A stretch of DNA of 64,000 nt from Algibacter miyuki (GCF_030409805.1 NZ_JAUFQP010000013.1:564501-628500); one strand, 5' to 3'; positions 8,411 through 17,417 are shown, counted from the first letter of the stretch. The notes: generated by a model not told the origin, from the letters alone. Program-made: numbers and translations.

Positions 8411-9466
8411 ATGATTAAAACAGATATACTAATAATTGGCGCGGGGCCAACAGGTTTATTTACAGTATTCGAAGCTGGATTATTAAAATTGAAATGTCAT
8501 TTAATTGACGCGTTACCACAGCCTGGTGGGCAGTGTTCAGAATTGTATCCTAAAAAACCAATTTATGATATTCCTGGATTTCCAGAGATTTTAGCTGGAG
8601 ATTTAACTAAAAATTTATTAGAACAGGCAAAACAATTTGAACCTGGTTTTACTTTAGGAGAACGCGCCGATACTGTTGAAAAGCAAGAAGATGGTACTTT
8701 TATTGTAACTACAAATAAAGGAACAAAACACCAAGCACCAGTGGTTGCTATTGCTAGTGGTTTAGGTAGTTTTGAGCCTAGAAAGCCACAACTTGAAAAC
8801 CTTTCGAAGTTTGAAGATAAAGGTGTTGAGTATATGATTAAAGAACCAGAAGTGTATCGTGATAAAAAAGTGATCATTGCTGGTGGTGGAGATTCTGCAT
8901 TAGATTGGTCTATATTTTTAGCCGACATAGCAGAAAGTGTTACTTTAATACATAGACGTAATGAATTTAGAGGCCATTTAGATTCAGTTGAAAAAGTTCA
9001 AGAACTAAAAGATGCTGGAAAAATAAACCTTATTACACCTGCAGAAGTTACCGATATCTTAGGTGATGGTAAAGTTGAAGCGATAGAAATAACTAAAAAG
9101 GACGAAGAACCTTTTACTTTAGAAACCGATCATTTTATTCCTTTATTTGGGCTTTCACCTAAATTAGGACCTATTGCAAATTGGGGATTAGAGATTGAAA
9201 AAAATGCAGTAAAAGTAAATAACGCCTTAGATTATCAAACTAATATTCCAGGTATATTTGCAATTGGAGATGGTAATTTTTACCCAGGTAAATTAAAATT
9301 AATACTTTGTGGTTTCCATGAAGCAACTATTATGTGTCAGGCGGCATATAAAATTATACATCCAGGAAAGAAAAATGTTTTAAAATACACTACAGTTTCT
9401 GGTGTGGATGGTTTTGATGGAACTCGTAAAGAAGCTCCTAAAGCCGTAGTTCAAGCTATTAATTAA
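8411..9466 (+). CDS. Ferredoxin--NADP+ reductase (thioredoxin reductase-like)
   Basis: A flavoenzyme passing electrons between NADPH and ferredoxin. The FAD motif GAGPTGLFTVFEAG is at the N-terminus, PGGQCSELYPKKPIYDIPGFP follows, the NADP site IAGGGDSALDW is near residue 155 and the C-terminal FAIGDGN segment near 287. The CxxC of thioredoxin reductases is missing, which places it in the YumC-type FNR group. As the last gene of the sulfite-reduction cluster it probably supplies reduced ferredoxin for the sulfite reductase. A hairpin lies about 50 bp after its stop. Confidence 0.88.
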   Translation: MIKTDILIIGAGPTGLFTVFEAGLLKLKCHLIDALPQPGGQCSELYPKKPIYDIPGFPEILAGDLTKNLLEQAKQFEPGFTLGERADTVEKQEDGTFIVTTNKGTKHQAPVVAIASGLGSFEPRKPQLENLSKFEDKGVEYMIKEPEVYRDKKVIIAGGGDSALDWSIFLADIAESVTLIHRRNEFRGHLDSVEKVQELKDAGKINLITPAEVTDILGDGKVEAIEITKKDEEPFTLETDHFIPLFGLSPKLGPIANWGLEIEKNAVKVNNALDYQTNIPGIFAIGDGNFYPGKLKLILCGFHEATIMCQAAYKIIHPGKKNVLKYTTVSGVDGFDGTRKEAPKAVVQAIN

Positions 9467-9516
9467 TAATGATTTTGGCCATATTTTTGGTCCAAGTATT
9501 ATCAAATAAAGCATTC

Positions 9517-9551
9517 AATCCTACAAGGTTTTTTTAATACTTTGTAGGATT
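9517..9551 (+). terminator. Hairpin after the sulfate-reduction operon, possible terminator
   Basis: Perfect 10-bp arms AATCCTACAA (9517-9526) and TTGTAGGATT (9542-9551), extendable to 13 bp with one G-U pair. No T-run follows the stem, so termination would be weak or the hairpin may stabilise the mRNA 3' end. Confidence 0.5.
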
Positions 9552-9615
9552 TAATGTTTAAAAAAATGAGCTTTTTAAAAGGATTAGTTTTATTTTTATA
9601 AACTGAGAAAAAACG

Positions 9616-9631
9616 CCATTAATTATAATGG
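9616..9631. repeat. Short palindrome upstream of cysE
   Basis: CCATTA-ATTA-TAATGG, perfect 6-bp arms 21 bp before the cysE start codon. It could be an operator or 5'-UTR hairpin. I see no matching protein candidate. Confidence 0.35.
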
Positions 9632-9652
9632 TTTTACAGATTTAGCAAAACA

Positions 9653-10393
9653 ATGAAAAGTTATAATGTTTGTTTAAAAGACACAGTTAAAGCCTTTACT
9701 AAAAAAGTGTTTTATTCTTTGTTCGATTGTGATCACGAAGTAGAACACGCCGAATATTTAGAGAAAACATTTTTACAAATTCTAGATAAATTAGAAATTG
9801 AAAACGGTGAAAATATATGGGAAACCTTTAAAACAGAACTTCCAGAAATTAGAAGAAAATTAGATTTAGATGCTATTGCTTTTGAAAATAACGATCCTGC
9901 ATCGCATTGTTTAGCCGAAATTTACATGGCTTATCCTGGTTTTCACGCTATTTCAATCTATAGATTAAGTCATGCACTTTATAAATTGGGTGTTTATATT
10001 TTGCCTAGAATGATGAGTGAATATATTCACGGTATTACAGGTATCGATATTCATCCGGGTGCTACTATTGGCGAATCGTTTTATATCGATCACGGTACAG
10101 GAATTGTAATTGGTGAAACTTCTATAATTGGAGAACAAGTAAAAATATATCAAGGAGTTACTTTAGGTGGTATTCAAGTTTCAAAAGACTTAGCTTCTAC
10201 TAAAAGACACCCAACTATAGATGATAATGTTACCATTTACGCCAACGCAACCATTTTAGGAGGCGATATTGTAATTGGTAAAAATAGTATTATTGGAGCT
10301 AATGTTTGGATTACCCAATCGGTACCCGAAGATTCATTAGTAACATATCAAACAGAAATTAAAATTAGACCGAAGAAAAATGGCATACGGTAA
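9653..10393 (+). CDS. cysE: Serine O-acetyltransferase
   Basis: Makes O-acetylserine from serine and acetyl-CoA, the carbon acceptor for sulfide. A helical N-terminal part (about residues 1-130) leads into a left-handed beta-helix with hexapeptide repeats: IDIHPGATIGESFYIDHGTG, IVIGETSIIGEQVKIYQGVTLGG in sequence, then ATILGGDIVIGKNSIIGANVWI. The histidine of IDHGTG is the expected catalytic residue. At 246 residues it fits the family. Its 3' end overlaps the cysM start by 14 nt, indicating co-translation and perhaps formation of a cysteine synthase complex. Confidence 0.93.
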   Translation: MKSYNVCLKDTVKAFTKKVFYSLFDCDHEVEHAEYLEKTFLQILDKLEIENGENIWETFKTELPEIRRKLDLDAIAFENNDPASHCLAEIYMAYPGFHAISIYRLSHALYKLGVYILPRMMSEYIHGITGIDIHPGATIGESFYIDHGTGIVIGETSIIGEQVKIYQGVTLGGIQVSKDLASTKRHPTIDDNVTIYANATILGGDIVIGKNSIIGANVWITQSVPEDSLVTYQTEIKIRPKKNGIR

Positions 10394-11270
10394 AACAATA
10401 TTAGACGAAATAGGAAATACACCTTTAGTTGAAGCAACGCATTTAATTAATAAAGAAGGTGTGCGTTTATTTTTGAAGTTAGAAGGAAATAATCCTGGCG
10501 GAAGTGTAAAAGATCGCGCAGCTTTCAATATGATTTCTGAAGCTTTAAAACGTGGCGATATTAAAAAAGGAGGCACTTTAGTTGAAGCAACTAGTGGAAA
10601 CACCGGAATTGCTTTAGCTTTTATAGCACAACTTTTAGGTTTGAATATGGTATTAATTATGCCTGAAAATTCTACAGTAGAACGTGTTAAAACCATGCGT
10701 GCTTATGGTGCTGAAGTTATTTTAACACCGGCAGATATTGGTATTGAAGGTTCTAGAGATGTTGCTTTTAAATTACGTGATGAAAAAGGGTACACCGTTT
10801 TAAATCAGTTTGAAAATGATGATAACTGGAAAGCGCATTATAAAACAACAGGTCCGGAAATATGGAGAGATACAGAAGGAGAAATAACACATTTTGTTGC
10901 CACTATGGGAACAACAGGAACCATTATGGGAACCTCTACATTTCTTAAAGAAAAAAATCCGAATATTACAATAGTTGGAGCGCAACCGGCTGATGGTGCA
11001 AAAATACCTGGGATCAGAAAATGGTCTCCAGAGTATGTACCTAAGTTTTTTGATCGTTCAAAAGTAGATGTCGTTATAGATGTAACGGAAGAAGATGCTA
11101 AAAATATAACACAACGTTTAGCAAAAGAAGAAGGCGTTTTTGCAGGTATGAGTAGTGGTGGTTCTGTTTTCTGTGCGTTGCAAATTGCAGAGTCTTTAGA
11201 AAGCGGAGTTGTAGTTGCTATTATTTGCGACCGTGGCGATCGTTATTTGTCGTCTAGTCTATTTGAATAG
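10380..11270 (+). CDS. cysM: Cysteine synthase B (O-acetylserine sulfhydrylase)
   Basis: PLP-dependent replacement of the acetyl group of O-acetylserine by sulfide, forming cysteine. Lys44 in GNNPGGSVKDRAAF binds PLP, EATSGNTGIALAF is the substrate loop, and TMGTTGTIMGTS near residue 178 binds the PLP phosphate. It is 296 residues long. The missing longer C-terminal part of CysK and the GGSVKDR sequence favour the CysM subgroup. It is coupled to cysE by a 14-nt overlap. It is the last gene of the cysteine block; the methionine leader follows. Confidence 0.94.
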   Translation: MAYGKTILDEIGNTPLVEATHLINKEGVRLFLKLEGNNPGGSVKDRAAFNMISEALKRGDIKKGGTLVEATSGNTGIALAFIAQLLGLNMVLIMPENSTVERVKTMRAYGAEVILTPADIGIEGSRDVAFKLRDEKGYTVLNQFENDDNWKAHYKTTGPEIWRDTEGEITHFVATMGTTGTIMGTSTFLKEKNPNITIVGAQPADGAKIPGIRKWSPEYVPKFFDRSKVDVVIDVTEEDAKNITQRLAKEEGVFAGMSSGGSVFCALQIAESLESGVVVAIICDRGDRYLSSSLFE

Positions 11271-11316
11271 TCTAATAATTTTCGCAATATCACAAGGATA
11301 ACAGCAATATAGTTGT

Positions 11317-11324
11317 TATTTTTG
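11317..11324 (+). promoter_or_regulatory. Probable -7 element of the methionine operon
   Basis: TATTTTTG matches TAnnTTTG. No convincing -33 TTTG is seen at the right spacing. Transcription from about 11330 would give a leader containing the SAM riboswitch at 11371. Confidence 0.45.
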
Positions 11325-11370
11325 CAGGAGCAAATCCACAATGGTGGTAACAGTTCATAAATGTAATTGT

Positions 11371-11502
11371 GTTATCAAGAAAGGCAGAGGGAATAGACCC
11401 GTTGAAACCTTGGCAACCCTTTAAGAACCAAGATAACTATCAAGGAATTAAAGAAGGTGCTACATTCTACTTAGTAATTTTTAAAATTATTAGACAGATA
11501 AC
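11371..11502 (+). ncRNA. SAM-I riboswitch (S-box) upstream of metH
   Basis: The closing P1 stem pairs GTTATC (11371-11376) with GATAAC (11497-11502). Inside are the S-box landmarks AAGAAAGGCAGAGGGA, then GACCCGTTGAAACCTTGGCAACC and AAGGTGCTACATTC, which form the kink-turn, the P2-P4 junction and the SAM pocket in this family. It responds to S-adenosylmethionine and should repress the downstream metH/metF genes when SAM is high. The 363-bp space 11271-11633 is fully explained by this leader; a reading frame across it is not a gene. Confidence 0.93.
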
Positions 11503-11620
11503 GAAAAGTGTTTCTTTAACTTTTCTTGATAAAACTTATAATAGAATACGGCGTTTTAGCTAAGTTTTTCGTTCATCAGTATCTTTAATTGCTGTAAACG
11601 AAAATAATCTAAAGCGTAAA
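11503..11620 (+). promoter_or_regulatory. Possible expression platform of the SAM riboswitch
   Basis: GAAAAGT (11503-11509) can pair with ACTTTTC (11519-11525) directly after P1. A longer imperfect pairing joins GCGTTTTAGCTAAG near 11552 with ATAATCTAAAGCG near 11605. Neither hairpin is a textbook terminator with a T-run, so whether control is transcriptional or translational cannot be told. Confidence 0.4.
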
Positions 11621-11633
11621 AAGAAAAGAAAAC

Positions 11634-12632
11634 ATGTCGAATATCAGAGAAGCATTAAAAGAGCGAATTTTGGTTTTAGATGGTGCCATGGGTACGATGC
11701 TACAAGCTTACAAATTTCAAGAAGAAGATTTTAGAGGCGAACGCTTTAAAGATTATCCAACACCTTTACAGGGAAATAACGATTTACTATCGCTTACCCA
11801 GCCCGAAGCTATAAAAACCATACATGGTAAGTATTTTGCCGTAGGTGCCGATATTGTAGAAACCAATACCTTTTCTGGAACTACAATTGCTATGGCAGAT
11901 TACCAAATGGAAGATTTGGTTTACGAGCTAAACTACGAGTCTGCAAAAATAGCAAAAGAAGTTGCCGATGAATTTACTGCAAAAGAGCCACACAAACCTC
12001 GTTTTGTAGCTGGTTCAATAGGGCCAACAAACCGTACAGCAAGTATGTCTCCCGATGTTAACGACCCAGGATACAGAGCTATTACTTTCGATGAGTTACG
12101 TATTGCATACAAACAACAAGTAGAAGCGCTTATTGATGGTGGTGTAGATTTACTTTTAGTTGAAACCGTATTTGATACCTTAAACGCCAAAGCTGCATTG
12201 TTTGCTATAGAAGAAGTAAAAGACGAGCGTGGTATCGATATGCCAATTATGTTAAGTGGTACTATTACCGATGCTTCAGGACGAACATTATCAGGCCAAA
12301 CAGCTGAAGCTTTCTTAATTTCAGTATCTCATATTCCATTACTTTCAGTAGGGTTTAACTGTGCTTTAGGGGCTAATTTATTGCAACCTCACTTAGAGAC
12401 TATTGCTTCTAAAACAGATTTTGCTATATCAGCGCATCCTAATGCCGGATTACCAAATGCTTTTGGTGAGTACGACGAAAGTCCTGAAGAAATGGGAGAA
12501 CAAATAGAAGAATATTTAAAACGTAATTTAATAAATATTATAGGTGGTTGTTGTGGTACTAGTCCGGAGCATATTCGTGTTATAGCAAATCTTGCAGCCA
12601 AGTATAAGCCTAGAATAGTTAATAGTTTTTAG
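11634..12632 (+). CDS. metH: Homocysteine S-methyltransferase domain protein (N-terminal half of split MetH)
   Basis: The homocysteine-binding TIM barrel of cobalamin-dependent methionine synthase, here a separate 332-residue protein. [10 protein letters not shown] is at the N-terminus. The zinc ligands are C243 (GFNCALG) and C306/C307 (GGCCGTS). It must work with the folate/B12 half encoded at 13346. The division into two genes is the usual Bacteroidota arrangement. The last codons (IVNSF) and the stop lie within a repeat array that begins near 12616 and precedes the four-helix-bundle gene, so the natural C-terminus may have been altered slightly. Confidence 0.92.
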   Translation: MSNIREALKERILVLDGAMGTMLQAYKFQEEDFRGERFKDYPTPLQGNNDLLSLTQPEAIKTIHGKYFAVGADIVETNTFSGTTIAMADYQMEDLVYELNYESAKIAKEVADEFTAKEPHKPRFVAGSIGPTNRTASMSPDVNDPGYRAITFDELRIAYKQQVEALIDGGVDLLLVETVFDTLNAKAALFAIEEVKDERGIDMPIMLSGTITDASGRTLSGQTAEAFLISVSHIPLLSVGFNCALGANLLQPHLETIASKTDFAISAHPNAGLPNAFGEYDESPEEMGEQIEEYLKRNLINIIGGCCGTSPEHIRVIANLAAKYKPRIVNSF

Positions 12633-12663
12633 TTGGTAGTTATTAGTAGAAATAGATAGTTAG
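12616..12663. repeat. Left repeat array flanking the four-helix-bundle gene
   Basis: Degenerate units of the type TAGTTAATAGTT, TTTAGTTGG, TAGTTATTAGTAG. GTTATTAGT (12639-12647) is complementary to ACTAATAAC (13029-13037) on the other side of the gene. The array covers the end of the metH N-half, including its stop codon, and resembles the left array at 3444-3476 (shared GTTAATAGTT and GTTATTAGT). Confidence 0.6.
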
Positions 12664-12666
12664 AAA

Positions 12667-13020
12667 ATGAATTATACAGATTTAGATGTTTGGAAAAATT
12701 CAAGGGAATTGGTTCAGTTGGTTTATCAATTAACCAAATGTTTTCCAAAAGAAGAATTGTATGGTTTAACAAATCAAATAAGGAGATGTGCTGTTTCTGT
12801 TCCTTCAAATATAGCGGAAGGTTGTGGAAGACAATCCAATAAAGAAACGATACATTTTCTGTATATAGCAAAAGGTTCTTTACAAGAAGTAGAAACCCAA
12901 TTATATTTATCTTTTGATTTAGAATATATTTCGGAAGATGATTTAAAAGACATTTTAGAGAAAGTGATTTTAAATAAAAAATTGTTAAACGGTTTTATTA
13001 ATTATTATAAAAAATTATAA
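12667..13020 (+). CDS. Four-helix-bundle protein (23S rRNA intervening-sequence family)
   Basis: A 117-residue protein of the S23/IVP four-helix-bundle family, recognised by LDVWKNSRELV, then LYGLTNQIRRCAVSVPSNIAEG and the GSLQEVETQLYLS segment. Relatives occur inside 23S rRNA intervening sequences and as Avd accessory proteins of diversity-generating retroelements, where they bind nucleic acid. No reverse transcriptase or variable repeat is present here. It splits the metH operon and is bracketed by inverted repeat arrays at 12616-12663 and 13029-13059. I infer a small inserted element rather than a methionine enzyme. Its stop overlaps the next start codon by one base. Confidence 0.9.
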   Translation: MNYTDLDVWKNSRELVQLVYQLTKCFPKEELYGLTNQIRRCAVSVPSNIAEGCGRQSNKETIHFLYIAKGSLQEVETQLYLSFDLEYISEDDLKDILEKVILNKKLLNGFINYYKKL

Positions 13021-13346
13021 TGATGCAAACTAATAACCAAAAACTAAGAACTAAGAACCAAAAAAGAATTCTTGAAGTAGCCATATTAAATATTAAGAAA
13101 GGATTATCAAGTGATTTTGAAAATACATTTAAAATCGCTCAGAAAATCATTTCTTCAATGAAAGGCTATATCTCACACGATTTAAAAAAGTGTGTTGAGC
13201 AAGATGATAAATATATATTATTAGTGCATTGGGAAACCATTGAAGATCATGAAATTGGTTTCCGTAAATCACAAGAATATCAAGAATGGAAAACGTTGTT
13301 ACATTCATTTTACGAACCTTTTCCAACAGTAGAACATTATAGATAA
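13020..13346 (+). CDS. Antibiotic-biosynthesis-monooxygenase (ABM) domain protein
   Basis: A ferredoxin-like ABM fold of about 90 residues: [21 protein letters not shown], given by its start ILEVAI near residue 17, then [15 protein letters not shown] and a conserved C-terminal [11 protein letters not shown]. Such proteins are small homodimeric oxygenases or heme/quinone binders; the substrate is unknown. The first 16 codons ([16 protein letters not shown]) are the translation of a repeat array, whereas relatives start right at the ILEVAI strand. The natural start codon thus seems to have been replaced. It overlaps its neighbours by one base on both sides. Its role in methionine metabolism, if any, is unknown. 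Confidence 0.82.
   Translation: MMQTNNQKLRTKNQKRILEVAILNIKKGLSSDFENTFKIAQKIISSMKGYISHDLKKCVEQDDKYILLVHWETIEDHEIGFRKSQEYQEWKTLLHSFYEPFPTVEHYR
13029..13059. repeat. Right repeat array flanking the four-helix-bundle gene
   Basis: ACTAATAACCAAAAACTAAG followed by AACTAAG and AACC units, the inverted counterpart of the array at 12616-12663. The 15-mer CTAATAACCAAAAAC is identical to the right array between cysD and cysN at 3554-3568. The array is translated as the N-terminus of the ABM protein. Confidence 0.6.
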
Positions 13347-16021
13347 TGAAAATAAAGCAAACTAAATACATGAAATTGTCTGGTTTAGAACCTTTAGTTC
13401 TAAGCGAAAACACCAATTTTATAAATGTAGGAGAACGTACTAATGTAGCGGGGTCTCGTAAGTTTTTACGATTAATTAATGAAGAGAAGTTCGATGAAGC
13501 TTTGGATATTGCACGTCACCAAGTAGATGGTGGAGCGCAAATTATCGACATTAATATGGACGACGGACTTATTGATGGTAAAGCATCGATGGTACGTTTT
13601 TTAAACCTTATTGCTGCCGAACCAGATATTTGCCGTGTGCCTATCATGATCGATAGTTCTAAGTGGGAAATTATCAATGCTGGTTTGCAAGTTGTGCAAG
13701 GAAAGTGTGTGGTGAATTCTATTTCCTTAAAGGAAGGTGAAGAGAATTTCATTTGGCAAGCCAAGCAAATTAAACGTTACGGTGCTGCAGTTATTGTTAT
13801 GGCTTTTGATGAAGTTGGACAAGCAGATACCTACCAACGAAGAATAGAAATTGCCGAACGCTCGTATCGTGTTTTAGTTGATAAAGTGGGGTTTCCTTCA
13901 GAAGATATTATTTTCGATTTAAATATATTTCCGGTAGCAACTGGAATGGACGAACACCGCAGAAACGCTATCGATTTTATCGAAGCAACGCGTTGGGTTC
14001 GTGAGAATTTAGAAAATGTAAGTGTCAGTGGAGGTGTGAGTAACGTATCGTTTTCTTTTAGAGGAAACAACGGTGTTCGCGAAGCTATGCACTCGGTATT
14101 TTTATATTATGCCATTCAGGCGGGTATGAATATGGGTATTGTAAATCCTGCACTTTTAGAGATTTATGATGATATTCCAAAAGATTTATTAGAGCATGTT
14201 GAAGATGTTATTTTAGACAGAAGAGAAGATGCTACCGAACGGTTATTAGACTTTGCAGAAACTGTAAAAGGCTCTAAAGTTGAAAAAGGTGTCGATTTAT
14301 CTTGGAGAGAAAACCCGGTACAAGAGCGTATTACACATGCTTTAGTAAAAGGTATTGATGCTTTTATTATTGAAGATGTTGAAATAGCAAGGCAAGAAGC
14401 AGCTAAGCCTATTGAAGTCATCGAAGGTCATTTAATGATTGGGATGAATGTGGTTGGAGATTTATTCGGAGCAGGTAAAATGTTTTTACCTCAGGTGGTA
14501 AAATCGGCGCGTGTAATGAAAAAAGCCGTTGGTTATTTAAACCCGTTTATTGAAGCAGAAAAAGGGGACAAGCAAGAACCTGTTGGGAAAATATTAATGG
14601 CTACCGTAAAAGGTGATGTGCACGATATTGGTAAAAATATTGTAAGTGTTGTTTTGGCTTGTAATAACTACGAAATTGTAGATTTAGGGGTTATGGTACC
14701 GCCTGAAAAAATTATAGAAATGGCCATCAGCGAACGTGTTGATGCTATTGGTTTATCAGGGTTAATTACACCATCATTAGATGAAATGGTGTATTTAGCT
14801 AAAGAAATGCAACTTCAAAACTTTGAAGTGCCTTTGCTTATTGGTGGAGCAACAACATCTAAAGCGCATACAGCTGTAAAAATTGATACACAGTATAAAA
14901 ATGCGGTGGTGCATGTTAACGATGCATCTCGTGCGGTTACCGTGGTTGGAGATTTATTAAATAAGAAAACCAACAATGCTTATGTCGCTAAGTTAAAAGC
15001 GGATTATGATGATTTTAGAAACAAGTTTTTAAAGCGTGGTAAAGAGAAATCTTATATTTCTATTGAAGAAGCACGTAAGAGAAAATATAAAATAGACTGG
15101 GAAACGTCTAATATTTCTAAACCAAGAGAATTAGGTGTTCAAATTTTAAAACAGTTAAGTTTAAAAGAACTAGAACCGTTTATAGATTGGAGTCCGTTTT
15201 TTAGAAGTTGGGATTTACACGGGAAATTTCCTGATATTTTAACCGATGAGGTTGTGGGAGAACAAGCTACTATTATGTATGCTGAAGCTCAGGAGATGAT
15301 TAAAGAAATTATTGCCAAGCAACTTTTAAAGCCAAAAGCTGTTTTTGGTTTGTTTGAAGCTAATACTATTAACGATGATGATATTTCGGTTCAGAAAAAC
15401 GGAAAGGAAATCGCGATTTTTAGAACCTTGCGTCAGCAATTAAAAAAACGTGAAGGGATTCCAAATCATGCTTTGTCTGATTTTATAGCTCCAAAAGAGT
15501 CTGGTAGAACAGATTATATAGGTGCGTTCTGTGTTGCTATTTTTGGAGCTCAAGAATTAGCCGATAGTTATAGAGCCAAGGACGACGATTATAATGGTAT
15601 TATGGCACAGGCTATTGCTGATAGATTTGCTGAAGCTTTTGCTGAATATTTACATAAAAAAATAAGATTAACACATTGGGGTTATGCTGCCGATGAAGAT
15701 TTAAGTAACACCGATTTAATTAAGGAAAGTTATAAAGGTATTCGTCCGGCACCAGGATATCCTGCATGTCCTGATCATTTAGAAAAGGAAACCATTTGGG
15801 AATTGCTCGAGGTTGAAAAACTAATTGGTGTAACCTTAACGGAAAGTTTAGCGATGTGGCCAGCTGCTGCAGTTTCGGGGTATTATTTTGGTAATCCGGA
15901 AGCGAAGTATTTTGGTTTGGGGAAAATTACTGACGATCAGTTAACTGATTATTCTGAACGTAAAGGCATTGATAAGAAAACGGCTCGAAAATGGTTGCAT
16001 CCTACTTTAGCAGAGCAATAG
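13346..16021 (+). CDS. metH: Methionine synthase, folate-, B12- and activation-domain part
   Basis: Transfers the methyl group of methyltetrahydrofolate via cobalamin to homocysteine, together with the product of 11634. Domain order: pterin-binding barrel ([15 protein letters not shown] near residues 26-40), B12 cap and Rossmann domain (DVHDIGKN with the cobalt ligand His426), and the SAM-binding reactivation domain ([12 protein letters not shown] from residue 800). At 891 residues it equals full MetH minus the homocysteine domain. ATG at 13370 is an alternative start. It depends on cobalamin and is under the SAM riboswitch. Confidence 0.95.
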   Translation: MKIKQTKYMKLSGLEPLVLSENTNFINVGERTNVAGSRKFLRLINEEKFDEALDIARHQVDGGAQIIDINMDDGLIDGKASMVRFLNLIAAEPDICRVPIMIDSSKWEIINAGLQVVQGKCVVNSISLKEGEENFIWQAKQIKRYGAAVIVMAFDEVGQADTYQRRIEIAERSYRVLVDKVGFPSEDIIFDLNIFPVATGMDEHRRNAIDFIEATRWVRENLENVSVSGGVSNVSFSFRGNNGVREAMHSVFLYYAIQAGMNMGIVNPALLEIYDDIPKDLLEHVEDVILDRREDATERLLDFAETVKGSKVEKGVDLSWRENPVQERITHALVKGIDAFIIEDVEIARQEAAKPIEVIEGHLMIGMNVVGDLFGAGKMFLPQVVKSARVMKKAVGYLNPFIEAEKGDKQEPVGKILMATVKGDVHDIGKNIVSVVLACNNYEIVDLGVMVPPEKIIEMAISERVDAIGLSGLITPSLDEMVYLAKEMQLQNFEVPLLIGGATTSKAHTAVKIDTQYKNAVVHVNDASRAVTVVGDLLNKKTNNAYVAKLKADYDDFRNKFLKRGKEKSYISIEEARKRKYKIDWETSNISKPRELGVQILKQLSLKELEPFIDWSPFFRSWDLHGKFPDILTDEVVGEQATIMYAEAQEMIKEIIAKQLLKPKAVFGLFEANTINDDDISVQKNGKEIAIFRTLRQQLKKREGIPNHALSDFIAPKESGRTDYIGAFCVAIFGAQELADSYRAKDDDYNGIMAQAIADRFAEAFAEYLHKKIRLTHWGYAADEDLSNTDLIKESYKGIRPAPGYPACPDHLEKETIWELLEVEKLIGVTLTESLAMWPAAAVSGYYFGNPEAKYFGLGKITDDQLTDYSERKGIDKKTARKWLHPTLAEQ

Positions 16022-16022
16022 T

Positions 16023-16265
16023 ATGGCGTTTATAGAGATAAGTTTAGGAAGCCACATGATTTCTCATGGTTATGATGCCGATAATAAAGAGGTTTTAGAA
16101 CATGTTGAGGTAGCGGGGTTTTCGAAGAAAGTGGTTGCTGTATCACGAATAAAATCGTTGAGTGAAAAATATATTCTTACGGATTATTTGGATGGAAGAT
16201 GGATTTATTGGGCGTACGCAGAAACTTTTGATGAGGTAAAAAATAAGCTGGTGAACCCGTGTTAG
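16023..16265 (+). CDS. Hypothetical 80-residue protein between metH and metF
   Basis: I do not recognise a family. It is a small soluble protein starting MAFIEISLGSHMISHGYDAD, without signal peptide or membrane segment; two acidic-hydrophobic stretches and an aromatic YLDGRWIYWAYAETFDEV segment are visible. It begins one base after the metH stop, so it is co-translated with metH. Its last codons and stop (CCG TGT TAG) fall inside a dispersed RNA-like element that begins at 16259, so the C-terminus may have been set by that element. A role linked to MetH or MetF is only a guess from position. Confidence 0.7.
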   Translation: MAFIEISLGSHMISHGYDADNKEVLEHVEVAGFSKKVVAVSRIKSLSEKYILTDYLDGRWIYWAYAETFDEVKNKLVNPC

Positions 16266-16347
16266 CGATTGCAATGGCATCCTTTTTTTGCTGCCACCTA
16301 TGGCAAAAAAAGATATAGTGAAAAGCGCGACCCATGTGGTAACGCCC
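16259..16347 (+). ncRNA. Dispersed structured element, copy A
   Basis: The closing stem pairs GTGTTA (16259-16264) with TAACGC (16340-16345). Conserved boxes GCGATTG, GGCATCC, AAAGATATAGTGAAAAGC and GCGACCC are present. The inner hairpin is a run of T, TGCCA-CCTA-TGGCA, then a run of A. It is homologous to copies at 27031 and 35856. It lies between metH and metF. Confidence 0.65.
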
Positions 16348-16407
16348 AAAAATTAAACTAAAATATTGATAAGATTCTCGCTTTGTGAGGATGACAAAAA
16401 ATAAGTA

Positions 16408-17364
16408 ATGAAAGTAACAGACCATATTAAACAGGCCAACGGAAAAACATTATTTTCTTTTGAGGTGATACCACCTAAAAAAGGTACAAATATTCAGGAT
16501 TTATATAATAATATTGATCCTTTAATGGAGTTTAATCCACCATTTATTGATGTAACCACATCTCGTGAGGAGTACGTGTATATTGATAAAGGCAATGGTT
16601 TGTTGGATAAACGTATTACACGTATGCGCCCTGGTACGGTGGGTATTTGTGCGTCTATTATGCACAAGTATCAGGTAGATGCTATTCCGCATTTATTGTG
16701 TGGTGGTTTTACAAAAGAAGAAACGGAGTATGTTTTGGTAGATTGCCATTATTTAGGTTTGGATAATGTAATGGCTTTGCGTGGAGATTCGATGAAGGAT
16801 GAGCCGTATTTTACACCTGTAAAGGGGGGGAATGCTTTTGCTGCCGATTTAGTAAAGCAAATTTCGAATTTGAATAAAGGTCAGTATTTACACGATGATT
16901 TTAAGGTGACTCATAATTCTGATTTTTGTATTGGTGTTGCGGGTTACCCAGAGAAACACATGGAAGCACCGTCGCTAATTAATGATTTACGTCGCTTAAA
17001 AGAAAAAGTAGATGCGGGTGCCGATTATGTGGTTACGCAAATGTTTTTTGATAATAATAAGTATTTCGAGTTTGTAGAAAAGGCTAGAGAAGCTGGAATT
17101 ACAGTGCCTATTATTCCGGGTATTAAACCTATTGCGGTTAAAAGGCATTTACAAATTTTACCTCAGGTTTTTAAAATTGATTTACCTCAAAATTTAATTG
17201 AAGCTGTTGAAGACTGTAAGGATAATAAGGCCGTTAGGCAAGTCGGGATTGAGTTTGCCATACAACAGTCTAAAGAATTAAAAGCGGCCGGCGTACCGGT
17301 GTTACACTACTATTCCATGGGGAAAAGTGATAATGTTAAGGCGATTGCGTCGGCATTATTTTAG
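16408..17364 (+). CDS. metF: Methylenetetrahydrofolate reductase
   Basis: FAD-dependent reduction of 5,10-methylene- to 5-methyltetrahydrofolate, the methyl donor of MetH. A TIM-barrel enzyme of 318 residues with the N-terminal FSFEVIPPKKG motif, DVTTSREEYVY, VMALRGD near residue 127 and the QMFFDNNKYFEF flavin/folate region near 212. It completes the SAM-riboswitch-controlled methionine operon. It is separated from the upstream small gene by 142 bp filled mostly by the dispersed element. Confidence 0.95.
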   Translation: MKVTDHIKQANGKTLFSFEVIPPKKGTNIQDLYNNIDPLMEFNPPFIDVTTSREEYVYIDKGNGLLDKRITRMRPGTVGICASIMHKYQVDAIPHLLCGGFTKEETEYVLVDCHYLGLDNVMALRGDSMKDEPYFTPVKGGNAFAADLVKQISNLNKGQYLHDDFKVTHNSDFCIGVAGYPEKHMEAPSLINDLRRLKEKVDAGADYVVTQMFFDNNKYFEFVEKAREAGITVPIIPGIKPIAVKRHLQILPQVFKIDLPQNLIEAVEDCKDNKAVRQVGIEFAIQQSKELKAAGVPVLHYYSMGKSDNVKAIASALF

Positions 17365-17380
17365 TGATAATTAAGGAATT

Positions 17381-17417
17381 GTACTTAAATTTTAATGTTC
17401 TGTTGAAATTTAAGTAC
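17381..17417. promoter_or_regulatory. Perfect 12-bp inverted repeat at promoter/terminator junction
   Basis: GTACTTAAATTT (17381-17392), 13-nt loop, AAATTTAAGTAC (17406-17417). The right arm overlaps the first three bases of a -7 element TACATTTG (17415-17422). It could terminate metF transcription, although no T-run follows, or be an operator for the next gene. Confidence 0.55.

Noticed and set aside
9517-9551. Second Rrf2 operator (CCTAC...GTAGG) downstream of the sulfate operon
   Set aside because: The arms extend to a 10-13 bp hairpin with a much larger spacer than the operator at 1540, and it follows an operon; a terminator-like hairpin is the simpler reading.
11369-11563. A 64-codon reading frame before metH
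   Set aside because: It runs through the SAM-I riboswitch; the sequence is explained by RNA structure and the peptide is not protein-like.
12667-13020. Diversity-generating retroelement suggested by the Avd-like protein
   Set aside because: No reverse transcriptase, template repeat or variable repeat is present nearby.
11634-16021. MetH broken by the four-helix-bundle insertion
   Set aside because: Both halves end and begin at natural domain borders and separate genes for them are usual in Bacteroidota; the insertion came between genes, not into one.
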